Below are positions 8,215 through 17,273 of a stretch of DNA of 64,000 bases, one piece after another. This DNA is from Pseudobdellovibrionaceae bacterium (GTDB lineage Bacteria > Bdellovibrionota > Bdellovibrionia > Bdellovibrionales > Bdellovibrionaceae). Where the stretch lies: positions 1 through 64,000 of the forward strand of contig JABWCN010000005.1 of the NCBI GenBank assembly GCA_013359135.1. The letters run 5' to 3'. Under the pieces are notes generated by a model. The model saw nothing but the letters and a program-made list of their open reading frames with translations. It was not told where the DNA came from and searched no databases. Made by a program: the position numbers and the translations under genes. How positions within the stretch are numbered: position 1 is the first letter of the stretch; every line of letters starts with the position of its first letter.

Positions 8215-10086
8215 ATGAATAAGAATAATTTTGTCATCACCATAGCAACAGTCAATGGTAGCGGTTCTCAATCTGCTAATAGTATATTACTTAAAACCCT
8301 TTTTCGTATGGGCGTCCCAGTTGGTGGAAAAAACGTATTTCCATCAAATATTGCCGGTCTTCCTACATGGTTTTGGATTCGCGCCGAAGAAAATGGCTAT
8401 GTCGCAAGAAGAGATAAAGCTGATATTTTTATAGCTATGAATGCTCAAACTCTTGTTGAGGATATGAAAACTCTCAAACCCGGAGGTTTTTTTATCTACA
8501 ACTCAGATTTAGCAAGCTCTATGCAACCAACGCTTGAAGCTCAAGCTAAAGAAATGTCCTTACATCTGATCCCCATTTCTTTTAAGCCTCTAGTTGATCA
8601 AAGTACCGATTCTGTGAAAATTAAAAAACTAGTAATTAATATGGTGTACGTAGGAGTTTTAGCAAAACTTCTTAAACTAGATCTTGATATTTTAAATAAA
8701 ACCATCGCTGACCAGTTTGATAATAAAGAGTCAGTCATTCTTGTTAATAAAAAAGCTGCTGAATTAGGATATCTGTATGCAGAACAGCAATTATCATCAG
8801 TCTACTTTCCTTTTCAAAGTCAGCTGACCGAAAAAAATAAAGACAAAATTATCATGGATGGCAATACGGCTGGTGCTCTAGGGTGGTTATTTGGTGGTTG
8901 TACTTTTACAGCCTGGTATCCAATAACTCCATCTAGTTCCTTAGTTGAGAAATACATTCAACTAGCACAAAAATACCGTAAAGATGAAACTGGCAAGAAT
9001 CGCTTTGCCGTTGTCCAAGCTGAAGATGAGCTTGCATCCATTTGTATGGTTCTTGGAGCTGGATGGGCCGGGGCTAGAAGTGTCACCGCAACCTCAGGGC
9101 CTGGACTCAGCTTAATGGCTGAATCAGCAGGTTTTGCTTACTTCACAGAAATTCCATGTGTGATTTGGGATGTTCAAAGAGTTGGCCCCTCAACTGGAAT
9201 GCCTACAAGAACCGCCCAAGGTGATTTAACTTCTGCTGTATTTCTTTCTCATGGTGATACTAAACATCCTTGTTTACTTCCTGGAAATATCAAAGAATGC
9301 TTCGAGTTCGGCCAAGAGGCATTTGATCTTGCTGAAAGATTGCAACAACTCGTTATTGTACTAAGTGACCTTGATCTGGGTATGAACTTATGGATGGAGA
9401 AAAAATTTAGTTATCCTGAGAAACCATTTGATCGTGGAAAAATTTTAAGCGCTGCTGATCTGGATAAAATATCTCAGTTCGAACGTTATGGAGATCCTGA
9501 TCAAGACGGCATTCCCTCAAGAACTTTACCTGGAACTTGGCATGAAAAAGCGGCCTACTTTACAAGAGGTAGCGGACACAACTCAAAAGCGAACTACACT
9601 GAAAAAAGCGATGAATACCAATTCATTGTCGATCGCCTTGCAAAAAAATGGGAGACGGCAAAGACCTTAGTACCAAAACCTATTTATATCTCCAGCGCTG
9701 AAGTTGAAAAAAGTCTTGATGAAGATATTAACAACACTCAATTATCTGTTTCTTCTTCACAAAGCATTGGTTTGATTGCTTTCGGCTCTAGTGACCTTGC
9801 AGTTAAAGAAGCAATGAAACTTCTTACTGATAAAGGAATTAAGTCAGATTACTGCCGTATAAGAGCTGTTCCATTCACTAGCGATATTTTAGATTTTTTA
9901 AAGAATCACCCTATTACCTATGTGATTGATCAAAATCGTGATGGTCAGATGTATGAACTGTTGAAATCTGAATTTAACCAGATCTGTCATTTAATCAAGT
10001 CTGTAAAGCATTATGATGGTACACCTATCACTGCAGACAGTATTATGAATTCCATCCTAACTATGGAGAATAAAAGATGTCAGTAG
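8215..10086 (+). CDS. korA: 2-oxoacid:ferredoxin oxidoreductase, fused gamma-alpha subunit
   Basis: 623 residues. The N-terminal gamma domain (about 5-190, from TIATVNGSGSQSANS) is fused to the alpha/pyrimidine-binding domain (about 215-615, with GNTAGALGW, WYPITPSSSLVEK and TSGPGLSLMAES). This is the two-subunit KorAB type, as in actinobacterial 2-oxoglutarate:ferredoxin oxidoreductase. It oxidises 2-oxoglutarate (or another 2-oxoacid) with CoA to the acyl-CoA, CO2 and reduced ferredoxin. The substrate is inferred from the family. The start has no clear Shine-Dalgarno; a tiny frame ATGGCTCTATGA overlaps it. The 3' end overlaps korB by 10 bases. Confidence 0.92.
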   Translation: MNKNNFVITIATVNGSGSQSANSILLKTLFRMGVPVGGKNVFPSNIAGLPTWFWIRAEENGYVARRDKADIFIAMNAQTLVEDMKTLKPGGFFIYNSDLASSMQPTLEAQAKEMSLHLIPISFKPLVDQSTDSVKIKKLVINMVYVGVLAKLLKLDLDILNKTIADQFDNKESVILVNKKAAELGYLYAEQQLSSVYFPFQSQLTEKNKDKIIMDGNTAGALGWLFGGCTFTAWYPITPSSSLVEKYIQLAQKYRKDETGKNRFAVVQAEDELASICMVLGAGWAGARSVTATSGPGLSLMAESAGFAYFTEIPCVIWDVQRVGPSTGMPTRTAQGDLTSAVFLSHGDTKHPCLLPGNIKECFEFGQEAFDLAERLQQLVIVLSDLDLGMNLWMEKKFSYPEKPFDRGKILSAADLDKISQFERYGDPDQDGIPSRTLPGTWHEKAAYFTRGSGHNSKANYTEKSDEYQFIVDRLAKKWETAKTLVPKPIYISSAEVEKSLDEDINNTQLSVSSSQSIGLIAFGSSDLAVKEAMKLLTDKGIKSDYCRIRAVPFTSDILDFLKNHPITYVIDQNRDGQMYELLKSEFNQICHLIKSVKHYDGTPITADSIMNSILTMENKRCQ

Positions 10087-11138
10087 AGCAAAGCTCCTCC
10101 CAAAATCCCCCGTTAACTGCTAATGTTAACAAAGTAAATTTAACCAAAAAAGAATACACGGGATCACCCTCCACTTTATGTACTGGCTGTGGACATGATA
10201 GCATCACTGCTCATATTATAACGGCCACTTACCAAAATGGATTGCATCCTTTTGAAGTCGCTAAAATGTCTGGAATTGGCTGTAGTTCTAAGACTCCAGC
10301 CTACTTTATGTCTAAATCTTTCGGTTTCAATTCTATGCACGGCCGCATGGCTCCAGTCACAACTGGAGCTAAAGTAGCAAATGGAAATCTACATATGATA
10401 GGCATGAGTGGAGATGGAGACACTGCTAGTATCGGTCTTGGTGGCTTTGCTCATCTAATCAGAAGAAATTTACAGATGACCTATATCGTTGCTAATAATG
10501 GGGTTTATGGACTCACTAAAGGCCAATTCAGTGCCACAGCTGATAAGGGAGCCAAACAGAAAAATGGTGCCTATAATCCTTTCGATACTATTGATATCTG
10601 TTCTTTGGCTTTAAATCTTGGTTGTACTTTTGTCGCAAGATCATTTTCTGGAGATGCAAAACAACTAGTACCCTTAATCCAAGCCGCACAAAAACATCGA
10701 GGTACAGCTTTAATTGATGTGATTTCTCCGTGTATCACTTTTAACAATCATGATGGTTCTACTAAAAGTTATACCTATGTTCGTGAACACGATGTAAGCC
10801 TTCAAGAACTTGGTTTAATTCAACCTATGCAAGAAATTAAGGTCGACTACCCTGAAGGTAGCACTCAAAAAGTAGTTCTACCAGATGGTAGTGAATTGTA
10901 CTTGAAAAAATTGGGTAACCATGAACATACGGTTACTGATAAAATGGCAGCGATGAAACTTCTTCATGACTCAGCCAAAGCTGGCGAAATTCTGACTGGT
11001 ATGTTCTATATTGACGAAACAGCCTCAAATCTAAATGAGGAACTCAACCTTGTTGATGCTGGATTAGTTCACTTGAATGAAGCTCAGCTGCGCCCTAGTA
11101 AAGACGATTTTAATAAACTGATGGCAGAATTTAATTAA
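10077..11138 (+). CDS. korB: 2-oxoacid:ferredoxin oxidoreductase, beta subunit
   Basis: 353 residues, thiamine-diphosphate-binding subunit. CTGCG (C35, C38), GIGCSS (67-71), the TPP/Mg motif GDGDTASIGLGG (from 112) and NNGVYGLTKGQ (140-150) match KorB. It pairs with the gamma-alpha subunit just upstream; the genes overlap by 10 bases and GGAG precedes this ATG, so they are translationally coupled. Together they oxidise a 2-oxoacid, most likely 2-oxoglutarate, in place of or beside the dehydrogenase complex. A ferredoxin gene is not in the window. Transcription ends at the hairpin just downstream. Confidence 0.93.
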   Translation: MSVEQSSSQNPPLTANVNKVNLTKKEYTGSPSTLCTGCGHDSITAHIITATYQNGLHPFEVAKMSGIGCSSKTPAYFMSKSFGFNSMHGRMAPVTTGAKVANGNLHMIGMSGDGDTASIGLGGFAHLIRRNLQMTYIVANNGVYGLTKGQFSATADKGAKQKNGAYNPFDTIDICSLALNLGCTFVARSFSGDAKQLVPLIQAAQKHRGTALIDVISPCITFNNHDGSTKSYTYVREHDVSLQELGLIQPMQEIKVDYPEGSTQKVVLPDGSELYLKKLGNHEHTVTDKMAAMKLLHDSAKAGEILTGMFYIDETASNLNEELNLVDAGLVHLNEAQLRPSKDDFNKLMAEFN

Positions 11139-11151
11139 AAATTTAAAACAG

Positions 11152-11182
11152 AAACTCTGTAAAAATATTTTTTACAGAGTTT
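11152..11182. terminator. Bidirectional terminator between korB and the VWA lipoprotein gene
   Basis: A perfect 14-bp inverted repeat: 11152-11165 pairs with 11169-11182 around a 3-base loop. The arms are AT-rich at the apex and begin AAACTCTGT at the base, so each strand ends in A/T tracts. It lies 13 bases past the korB stop and directly abuts the stop of the convergent lipoprotein gene, so it can serve both. Confidence 0.85.
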
Positions 11183-11183
11183 T

Positions 11184-12152
11184 CTAGTTAGCTTCTCTTG
11201 GCTTAAAATCAACTTTAATCCTTGCATTGGCTGCAGGAATGGCGTTTCCATAAAATCGAATTAAATTTCCACCTTCAATGTACTGCCAACCATCGATACT
11301 ATCCTGAGGCACTAGTTGATCATTTACTGAAACATTAATTGAACCGACCACTGGTAACTTCTCAAGCTTGTAATCTGTCAAAACTTGAATAATCCTTGCC
11401 TTGATATTAGTTAAAGATTTACTAATATCATTACTACAAAGAGATCCACTAAAACCCTTGCTGTAATTAACTAGCTCTAGAAATTTAAAGCCAGGACTTT
11501 TATAATAGTTCCAATCACCGCTACTGCAATTGTCTTGAAATGACAGTACACCAAAAAAGTGAAATGCCCAAGATTTGCTTCCATCAGGATAATTAGGTCT
11601 CAACTTATCCAGAAATTCTGCGTAATTAGTCCAACCATTTGTACTTTGATCATCTTCATTACTAAGTGCTATGATATTCAAAAAAGAATCTGCCCTCAAG
11701 AATCCATCACCTTCGGTCTTTTGATAGTCATCAGAAAGAACCAACGTCATAGCATCTAATCCTTGTTCAATAATAGACCCACCTTCACCAACAATAATTT
11801 TACTTTTCAAAAGTTCATTAAAATTTTTATCTTTATTGGTGATATACTTAGGAGTACCAATTAATTTTCCACTCAACGGATCATCCTTAAATACACTCGT
11901 AGTAACCGCACCTATATGATAATCCATATCTAACTCTTGAAGTTGTTTCGTTAAGTAGGGTAATTGATTTAAAATACTTTGTTGAACAACTCCCATTGAA
12001 TAAGTGTTATCAACAATAAAAAGAATATCGACCTTTTTATTATATTTAATATCCTGAGCAAAGTTATCGGAAGCCATTGGAAGCTGAAAACTCACTTTGC
12101 TTGAGCAAGAAATCAAAAATAAAAGCATTCCAAATAAAATCAGTAATTTCAT
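11184..12152 (-). CDS. Lipoprotein with von Willebrand factor A domain
   Basis: 322 residues. Signal peptide with lipobox LISC (lipidated C16). A VWA domain spans about 40-230; its MIDAS motif reads D48-N-T50-Y-S52, a DxTxS variant of DxSxS, followed by a conserved NEDDQS patch near 170. The C-terminal 80 residues look like a beta-rich add-on domain. It should sit in the envelope and bind a protein partner through a metal site. The ATG overlaps the stop of the GYF-PilZ gene by 4 bases (ATGA), so the two are made together. The partner is unknown. Confidence 0.85.
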   Translation of the reverse strand: MKLLILFGMLLFLISCSSKVSFQLPMASDNFAQDIKYNKKVDILFIVDNTYSMGVVQQSILNQLPYLTKQLQELDMDYHIGAVTTSVFKDDPLSGKLIGTPKYITNKDKNFNELLKSKIIVGEGGSIIEQGLDAMTLVLSDDYQKTEGDGFLRADSFLNIIALSNEDDQSTNGWTNYAEFLDKLRPNYPDGSKSWAFHFFGVLSFQDNCSSGDWNYYKSPGFKFLELVNYSKGFSGSLCSNDISKSLTNIKARIIQVLTDYKLEKLPVVGSINVSVNDQLVPQDSIDGWQYIEGGNLIRFYGNAIPAANARIKVDFKPREAN

Positions 12153-13006
12153 GAGGCCTTCTTTTTTTTATTTTTTTCACCTTCAGCAAACTCTTGGATC
12201 TTTTGTTTGACATTTTGACTGATACTAGAAAACTTAACTCCATATCTAATATCATTTGCAATTTCATTAATTTTATCTTGCATAAATTGCTTACTTACAA
12301 TCGTACCTATGGCATTAAAAGGTGGGACTCCATCTCCAGGCTGAAAATGAAAGAATAAATTCTGGCCTGGTTTAAAATGATCAGAGTCAATGACTACCCC
12401 CGCTCCTCCACTACTAATCTCAAGACTTCTACCTTTATAAATTTGTTTATTATCATGTATAACTAAACTACAATTATAGTTTACACGCAGATTTTTTCTT
12501 CTGAAGAAATACTCCATCACTGCTGGATTTCCGCTCTTCATTAAAGTCATTATGCTTTCTTTTGAAAAATCGGGAACCTCTGCAACTCGCTTCCATCCAT
12601 CCATCTTTGACTGCCAAACAAAATCATATTCAAATAGAATCTTAGTCTGCAACATTTGAATAATTTCAAACAAAGAAAATGGACCATAGTTTTTATCATC
12701 TTTTAAAACAAACCAAATTTTATCTTTAATTTGATTTTTAACATCACCGTGATTTTCAGTACTCATAGACTTTTCCTTTCCTGATGTAGGTAAAGGTTCA
12801 GCAACTGCCTTCTTTTTTAGAATGCTTTCTTCAAAGTATTGATGAAACAACTTATGCTCCATAATATGAATCCAATCTTTTTTGATATCATCATAGATAA
12901 AATCCATCCAGCTTACTTTTTTCTGCGCAATTAAATCCAAAATTTCATGCAAAGGAAATGGACCAAGTTGTTTATTCTCTTTATTAACAAAAAAGGTTTT
13001 ACTCAT
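12149..13006 (-). CDS. Tandem GYF_2 domains plus PilZ domain protein
   Basis: 285 residues, cytoplasmic, no signal. Two GYF_2 (DUF4339) domains are seen at about 3-52 (LGPFPLHEIL) and 96-145 (YGPFSLFEII), followed by a PilZ domain at about 168-270. The PilZ c-di-GMP motifs are R170-x3-R174 and E196-I-S198-x2-G201, the latter with Glu where Asp/Asn is usual. GYF_2 domains bind proline-rich or unstructured peptides, so a c-di-GMP-responsive adaptor is the simple reading. It ends in a lysine-rich tail. The gene is coupled by a 4-base overlap to the downstream VWA lipoprotein. Confidence 0.88.
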   Translation of the reverse strand: MSKTFFVNKENKQLGPFPLHEILDLIAQKKVSWMDFIYDDIKKDWIHIMEHKLFHQYFEESILKKKAVAEPLPTSGKEKSMSTENHGDVKNQIKDKIWFVLKDDKNYGPFSLFEIIQMLQTKILFEYDFVWQSKMDGWKRVAEVPDFSKESIMTLMKSGNPAVMEYFFRRKNLRVNYNCSLVIHDNKQIYKGRSLEISSGGAGVVIDSDHFKPGQNLFFHFQPGDGVPPFNAIGTIVSKQFMQDKINEIANDIRYGVKFSSISQNVKQKIQEFAEGEKNKKKKAS

Positions 13007-13103
13007 ACTTTAATCCCCATCATTCATGACATTGATCGGGATATATGAATCATACTTTATAATATTTTTAACCCCAGACTGAGGTCTAGTGAAAATATGA
13101 AAA

Positions 13104-13496
13104 TTAAGTTGTTAAGGCTTCAACCCACTCAGGGGTTGGCAACATCAATTGTCTTGCTCTGAGATCGAACAAACCAAATACTAATCTAAGTTCAGCGGCC
13201 AATTCCTGATTTGGTTTATACATGTATTGTTTCATCTCGCCAATTTTACCCTTAAAATGCATTGGCTCGGTCTTGATAGATATTAAATCTCTGGCCTTAA
13301 CCTCTTTAATAAATTTTAAATGAGCTTCTAAAATGACGGGCCCCTGCCCAAGGGATTTAATTTTCTCGAAACCAAAACCTTTCGCCTCAAGAATATCCCA
13401 TCTGGCAGCTTCAAAAAATTCTAAATAAGTCGCATTATTCACATGACCGAAAATATCTATCTGATTCTCTCTGATAAGCGTTTCATAGAGCTGCAT
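13104..13496 (-). CDS. Acyl-CoA thioesterase, 4-hydroxybenzoyl-CoA thioesterase/YbgC type
   Basis: 130-residue hotdog-fold enzyme. The motif DIFGHVNNATYLEFFE near residue 14 holds the catalytic Asp and the HVNN signature of the YbgC/4HBT family. It would hydrolyse an acyl-CoA thioester in the cytoplasm; the chain length cannot be read. Its length is normal for the family. It is followed on the same strand, after a 97-base gap, by the GYF-PilZ gene, and preceded 21 bases upstream by phnE, so it may be the last gene of the phn unit. Confidence 0.88.
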   Translation of the reverse strand: MQLYETLIRENQIDIFGHVNNATYLEFFEAARWDILEAKGFGFEKIKSLGQGPVILEAHLKFIKEVKARDLISIKTEPMHFKGKIGEMKQYMYKPNQELAAELRLVFGLFDLRARQLMLPTPEWVEALTT

Positions 13497-13517
13497 AACA
13501 AAACGATCCTTACTAGA

Positions 13518-14546
13518 CTACTTTAGAGCCTCACGAATATATGCACTTCCTTGATCCAATAACCAAACTACAATAGCAATAACAAAAAATATACAACCCA
13601 TTTCACGCCACATAGCCTGTCCTTGATAAGCAATAAGTAATTTACCAATTCCACCACCACCAACAAAACCAACAATAGTAGCCATTCTTACATTAATATC
13701 CCAACGATAAACAGTAAAAGAAATATAAGGAAGAACAACTTGAGGAACTATCGCATACCAAATCATCTGCAATTTAGAAGCTCCTGTGGCTTGAATACCT
13801 TCAATGGGACCTTCAGAAACTGTTTCGACAATTTCTGAATATTGTTTTGCAAGTGAAGCAATGGAATGAACCATTAATGCTAACATCCCAGCCCCTGCAC
13901 CAATTCCAACCCAAACAGAGAATATAATTGCCCACATAAAAGCTTCAACAGAACGAATTACATTTAACAAGGTTCTGATTAGCAAATAGACAGTAAAAGC
14001 TAGCGGATGTTTCATGATATTTTTTGCGGCCATAAAGCTAAGTACAAAAGCAATAGGGATTGCAAAGGCTGTTGCCAAAAAGGCCATAAAAATAGTTTCA
14101 AACATTCTTAAAACTGCATGAGGTAAAAGTTGAAAATTAGGATTCAAAAGTTCCGTAAAAATTCTCTTTACACCATTATACCCATCTTCATCTAAAAGTT
14201 TTAACAAAGAAAAATCAGTTACTTTAACTCCCACTACAAACAAAGTAATCAATAAAATAATGAGCTGCCATTTTGAAAAAGTCATATACCAAGGCATTTC
14301 AGGAGCAACGACTTTTTTATAATCAGGCTCGAACAAAGCTTCACCCAAGGTTTTTATAGACTTTCTGTTTAAAATCTCACTTAAAATCATTGAGAATAAA
14401 AATGATGCCAAAACAATTAAAGAATTTTTTGAAAGGTTTAACCATTCCTCATCGGTGGGATTTGCAACAACTATTAATAAAATACAAATTAAAAATCCGA
14501 AAGTAAGTCCATCAAATATTGATCTTCTGAGTGTGAAAGAATTCAT
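13518..14546 (-). CDS. phnE: Phosphonate/phosphate-type ABC transporter permease PhnE
   Basis: Inner-membrane permease. The core (last 260 residues) has the PhnE binding-protein-dependent fold, with the ATPase-contact loop EGIQATGASKLQMIWYAIVP. About 80 extra N-terminal residues add two membrane segments before the conserved part. Two upstream in-frame ATGs exist (14564, 14552); I chose ATG 14546 because AAGGA lies 7 bases before it, giving 342 residues. It is the third gene of phnD-phnC-phnE, 26 bases after phnC. The substrate could be phosphonate, phosphite or phosphate, since no C-P lyase gene is near. Confidence 0.88.
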   Translation of the reverse strand: MNSFTLRRSIFDGLTFGFLICILLIVVANPTDEEWLNLSKNSLIVLASFLFSMILSEILNRKSIKTLGEALFEPDYKKVVAPEMPWYMTFSKWQLIILLITLFVVGVKVTDFSLLKLLDEDGYNGVKRIFTELLNPNFQLLPHAVLRMFETIFMAFLATAFAIPIAFVLSFMAAKNIMKHPLAFTVYLLIRTLLNVIRSVEAFMWAIIFSVWVGIGAGAGMLALMVHSIASLAKQYSEIVETVSEGPIEGIQATGASKLQMIWYAIVPQVVLPYISFTVYRWDINVRMATIVGFVGGGGIGKLLIAYQGQAMWREMGCIFFVIAIVVWLLDQGSAYIREALK

Positions 14547-14572
14547 TTTCATTTCCTTAATCATCTATAATT

Positions 14573-15343
14573 TTAGTTGATATGTACTTCTTTAGCGCCT
14601 TCGCCATATATTTTCTCAAACCAAGCATCATCTATTTCTTTAGGATGACCTTCATAAACTAACTCTCCAGCCTTAAGAGCAATGACTCTAGTAGCATACT
14701 GACGTACCAAACTCAAAAAGTGTAAATTACATATAATTGTAATTCCTAATTCTTGATTCACTTTTTTCAAGTAATCCATCACCACATGACAAGTTGCCGG
14801 ATCTAATGAAGCTACGGGTTCGTCTGCTAACAAAATTTTGGGATTTTGTGTTAATGCTCGTGCAATAGCGACCCTTTGCTGTTGCCCACCAGAAAGTTGA
14901 TCAGCGCGAATTTTTGCTTTTCCATCAATACCAACTAACTTAAGATACTTCATGGCTTGTTCTTTATCCTCTTTAGAAAACAATCCAAAAATAGACCGCC
15001 ATGTTCCCATTTGACCAAGTCGTCCCATAAGAACATTAGATAAAACTGTATGACGAGGAATTAAATTAAAATGTTGAAATATCATGCCAATGTGAGTTCT
15101 TAATTCCTTAATTTCAGAGCCTTGAGATTGTGCAACATTTTTTGAATTAAAAATAATCTCTCCCCCCGTAGGATCATGAAGGCGATTCAAACAACGAAGC
15201 AAAGTTGATTTTCCAGATCCACTAAGACCAATAATAACAAGAAATTCTCCTTGTTTTACATCAAAAGAAACGCCTTTTAAGGCCTTCACTCCATTAGGAT
15301 ATTGTTTTTCCAAATTTTTAATACTTAAAATATTTTCATTCAT
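14573..15343 (-). CDS. phnC: Phosphonate-type ABC transporter ATPase PhnC
   Basis: 256 residues. Walker A GLSGSGKST, Q-loop, signature LSGGQQQRVAIARAL, and Walker B ILLADEPVASLDP match the PhnC subfamily, which also shows the conserved RCLNRL and MIFQHFNL blocks. It powers import of a phosphonate or related oxyanion through PhnE. The start lies a single base after the phnD stop (TAATATG), which implies tight coupling. The length is normal. Confidence 0.94.
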   Translation of the reverse strand: MNENILSIKNLEKQYPNGVKALKGVSFDVKQGEFLVIIGLSGSGKSTLLRCLNRLHDPTGGEIIFNSKNVAQSQGSEIKELRTHIGMIFQHFNLIPRHTVLSNVLMGRLGQMGTWRSIFGLFSKEDKEQAMKYLKLVGIDGKAKIRADQLSGGQQQRVAIARALTQNPKILLADEPVASLDPATCHVVMDYLKKVNQELGITIICNLHFLSLVRQYATRVIALKAGELVYEGHPKEIDDAWFEKIYGEGAKEVHIN

Positions 15344-15344
15344 A

Positions 15345-16250
15345 TTATTTTACCAAAAAATCCTGCGCTGATTTACCAATACTAGTTAGCAGTTTTCTTA
15401 CTGGTTCGTACTCAGCATCTGTTGTTACTTTCAAATCAGTCACCCCATACATTTCTCTAAATGCTCTTTTTCCATCATCAGTACTAATAAACTTCATTAA
15501 AACATCTGTAATTTTTTTCTTCATATCTTCTGGCATATCTTTTCTGAACACGATGGGGTCATTCGGAATAGGATCTGATAAATCTAAAATTTTGACTTTT
15601 GATTCCACGTCTGGGTACTGAGTCAAAACCAATCTTCTAGCATCTTCCATTTTACCATCCGTTGGAGGAGAGTAGAAAGTAGCACCTGCGTCGACCTCTC
15701 CAAGATATACTTTAGTAACTACAGAATCGTGCTTCATAGAGAAAATAGTTTCTTTAGGCTCTATTTTTTTATCTTTCAAAGTCTTCATTGGAAGCAAATA
15801 ACCTGAGGTTGAAGAAGGATCTACAAAAGCAATTTTCTTCCCACCTAAATCTTCCAACTTCTTAATGCTGCTATCATTTTTTACAATAAATTGTGACTGA
15901 TAAGTCGCTGAACCATGTCTTAAAACAACAAGCCTAGCTTCGGCTCCATACTTATCGTGAGCCATAAGGTATCCAAAAGAATTCAAGGCAGCAATATCTG
16001 CCTTTTTAGTTCCGAAGGATTCAACAACAGCCACGTAAGATTGAGGCACCGATAATTCGTATTTATACGGTGTATTTGCTTCCAGGTACTTTAAAAACTC
16101 TTTAGAATTAGCCTCTAAAACTTTAGCATCTACCGAGGGGACAAAATGAAATTTGATTGGGTTTTCTTTACTTCCTAATTGTGCCGTTTGTTTTGTACAT
16201 CCAACTAAACCGAATAAAGCGAGCGTTAAAAGCATTGAAAATAACTTCAT
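15345..16250 (-). CDS. phnD: Phosphonate-type ABC transporter substrate-binding lipoprotein PhnD
   Basis: 301 residues with lipobox LVGC (C18), so the protein is membrane-anchored rather than free as in enteric bacteria. The rest is a periplasmic phosphate/phosphite/phosphonate-binding (PhnD) fold, with DPSSTSGYLLP and SDPIPNDPIV blocks. First gene of the phnDCE unit. The 246-base gap upstream (16251-16496), divergent from the HAD gene, should hold its promoter. I found no convincing Pho box there. No phosphonate-degrading gene is in the window, so the real ligand is open. Confidence 0.92.
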   Translation of the reverse strand: MKLFSMLLTLALFGLVGCTKQTAQLGSKENPIKFHFVPSVDAKVLEANSKEFLKYLEANTPYKYELSVPQSYVAVVESFGTKKADIAALNSFGYLMAHDKYGAEARLVVLRHGSATYQSQFIVKNDSSIKKLEDLGGKKIAFVDPSSTSGYLLPMKTLKDKKIEPKETIFSMKHDSVVTKVYLGEVDAGATFYSPPTDGKMEDARRLVLTQYPDVESKVKILDLSDPIPNDPIVFRKDMPEDMKKKITDVLMKFISTDDGKRAFREMYGVTDLKVTTDAEYEPVRKLLTSIGKSAQDFLVK

Positions 16251-16496
16251 AGTTTTGGAATCTCCTAGAATTTTGCATGGAAGCTACCAAAAAAAAGAGT
16301 AAATTCCAACAAATCTCTTTATTTATGAAATCTGTTTAAAAGCTATCCTTGTTTTGGAGCCCAATTTAAGTTAACCTTGTGATTAGCTTCTTTGCAGGGC
16401 GTTTAGAATGAATCAGGATGTACCTAAAGACGGTTGTAATTCTCTGTAGGTATTAACACCCCTGAAGAAAAAATTATAAACCTTTGAAAATTATAT

Positions 16497-17255
16497 ATGA
16501 CGCAAGTAAAAACAACATTGAAAAAACCTAAAGAAATACTAACTGAGATTAAAAAGCTTTTGAATCCCGAGGGTCCCAAGCCCCTGGTAATATTTGATTT
16601 GGATTCAACCTTATTTGACGTCTCTCCTCGCCTTGAAAAGGTGCTTATAGACATTTCAATGACAAATGATTTTATTCAAAGATTTCCAGAAGTTAACTCT
16701 TACTTTCGTAATATTAAAACCCTTAGAAATGATTGGGGTTTTATCAAAGTTCTGAAGCGTGCCGGCGTTGATCACGACCACTATGAGCTCTTTGATTATC
16801 TTCGTCATGCTTGGGCTATTAGATTTTTCTCAAATGAATATATTCATCATGATGTTCCTTATGATGGGGCCTCTTTGTTTGTGAACCGTATTCATAAATT
16901 AGGAATTCCTATTGTTTATCTCACAGGAAGAGATGTTCAACGTATGGAGCTTGGCTCGAAGGAAGTGCTACAAAAATGGGATTTTCCATTAAATGACAAA
17001 AATGCTACCTTAGTGCTGAAACCACAAAAAGAAATGGATGATGCTCAGTTTAAATGCGATTGGATAAAGTCTTTAAATCTAAAGGAATATTCCAAAATTT
17101 ACTTATTCGAGAATGAACCCGTAAATATCAATCTTATAAAAAAAGAACTCCCAGAAGTTGAAATGGTATTTTTTGATAGTACGCACTCTGGTAAAGAACC
17201 GCCTCCTTCGGAAATCAACACCTTGATTCATTATCTACTTGACGATGAATCATAG
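16497..17255 (+). CDS. HAD-superfamily phosphatase
   Basis: 252 residues, cytoplasmic. HAD motif I is D34-L-D36-S-T38; motif II is in YLTGRD; a Lys and the acidic motif in FENEPVN complete the set, so all catalytic positions are present. An alpha-helical cap lies between motifs I and II. The substrate is not readable. It opens a plus-strand run with the RsmI-like gene (18-base gap), HrpB (19-base gap) and the acyltransferase. No Shine-Dalgarno is visible in the AT-rich sequence before the ATG. Confidence 0.8.
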   Translation: MTQVKTTLKKPKEILTEIKKLLNPEGPKPLVIFDLDSTLFDVSPRLEKVLIDISMTNDFIQRFPEVNSYFRNIKTLRNDWGFIKVLKRAGVDHDHYELFDYLRHAWAIRFFSNEYIHHDVPYDGASLFVNRIHKLGIPIVYLTGRDVQRMELGSKEVLQKWDFPLNDKNATLVLKPQKEMDDAQFKCDWIKSLNLKEYSKIYLFENEPVNINLIKKELPEVEMVFFDSTHSGKEPPPSEINTLIHYLLDDES

Positions 17256-17273
17256 AATTAAGAAAGAAGTTAC

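Noticed and set aside
16408-16449. A 13-codon plus-strand ORF before the HAD gene
   Set aside because: Weak ribosome site and a gap of 47 bases to the next start; no coupling signal as seen for fliC.
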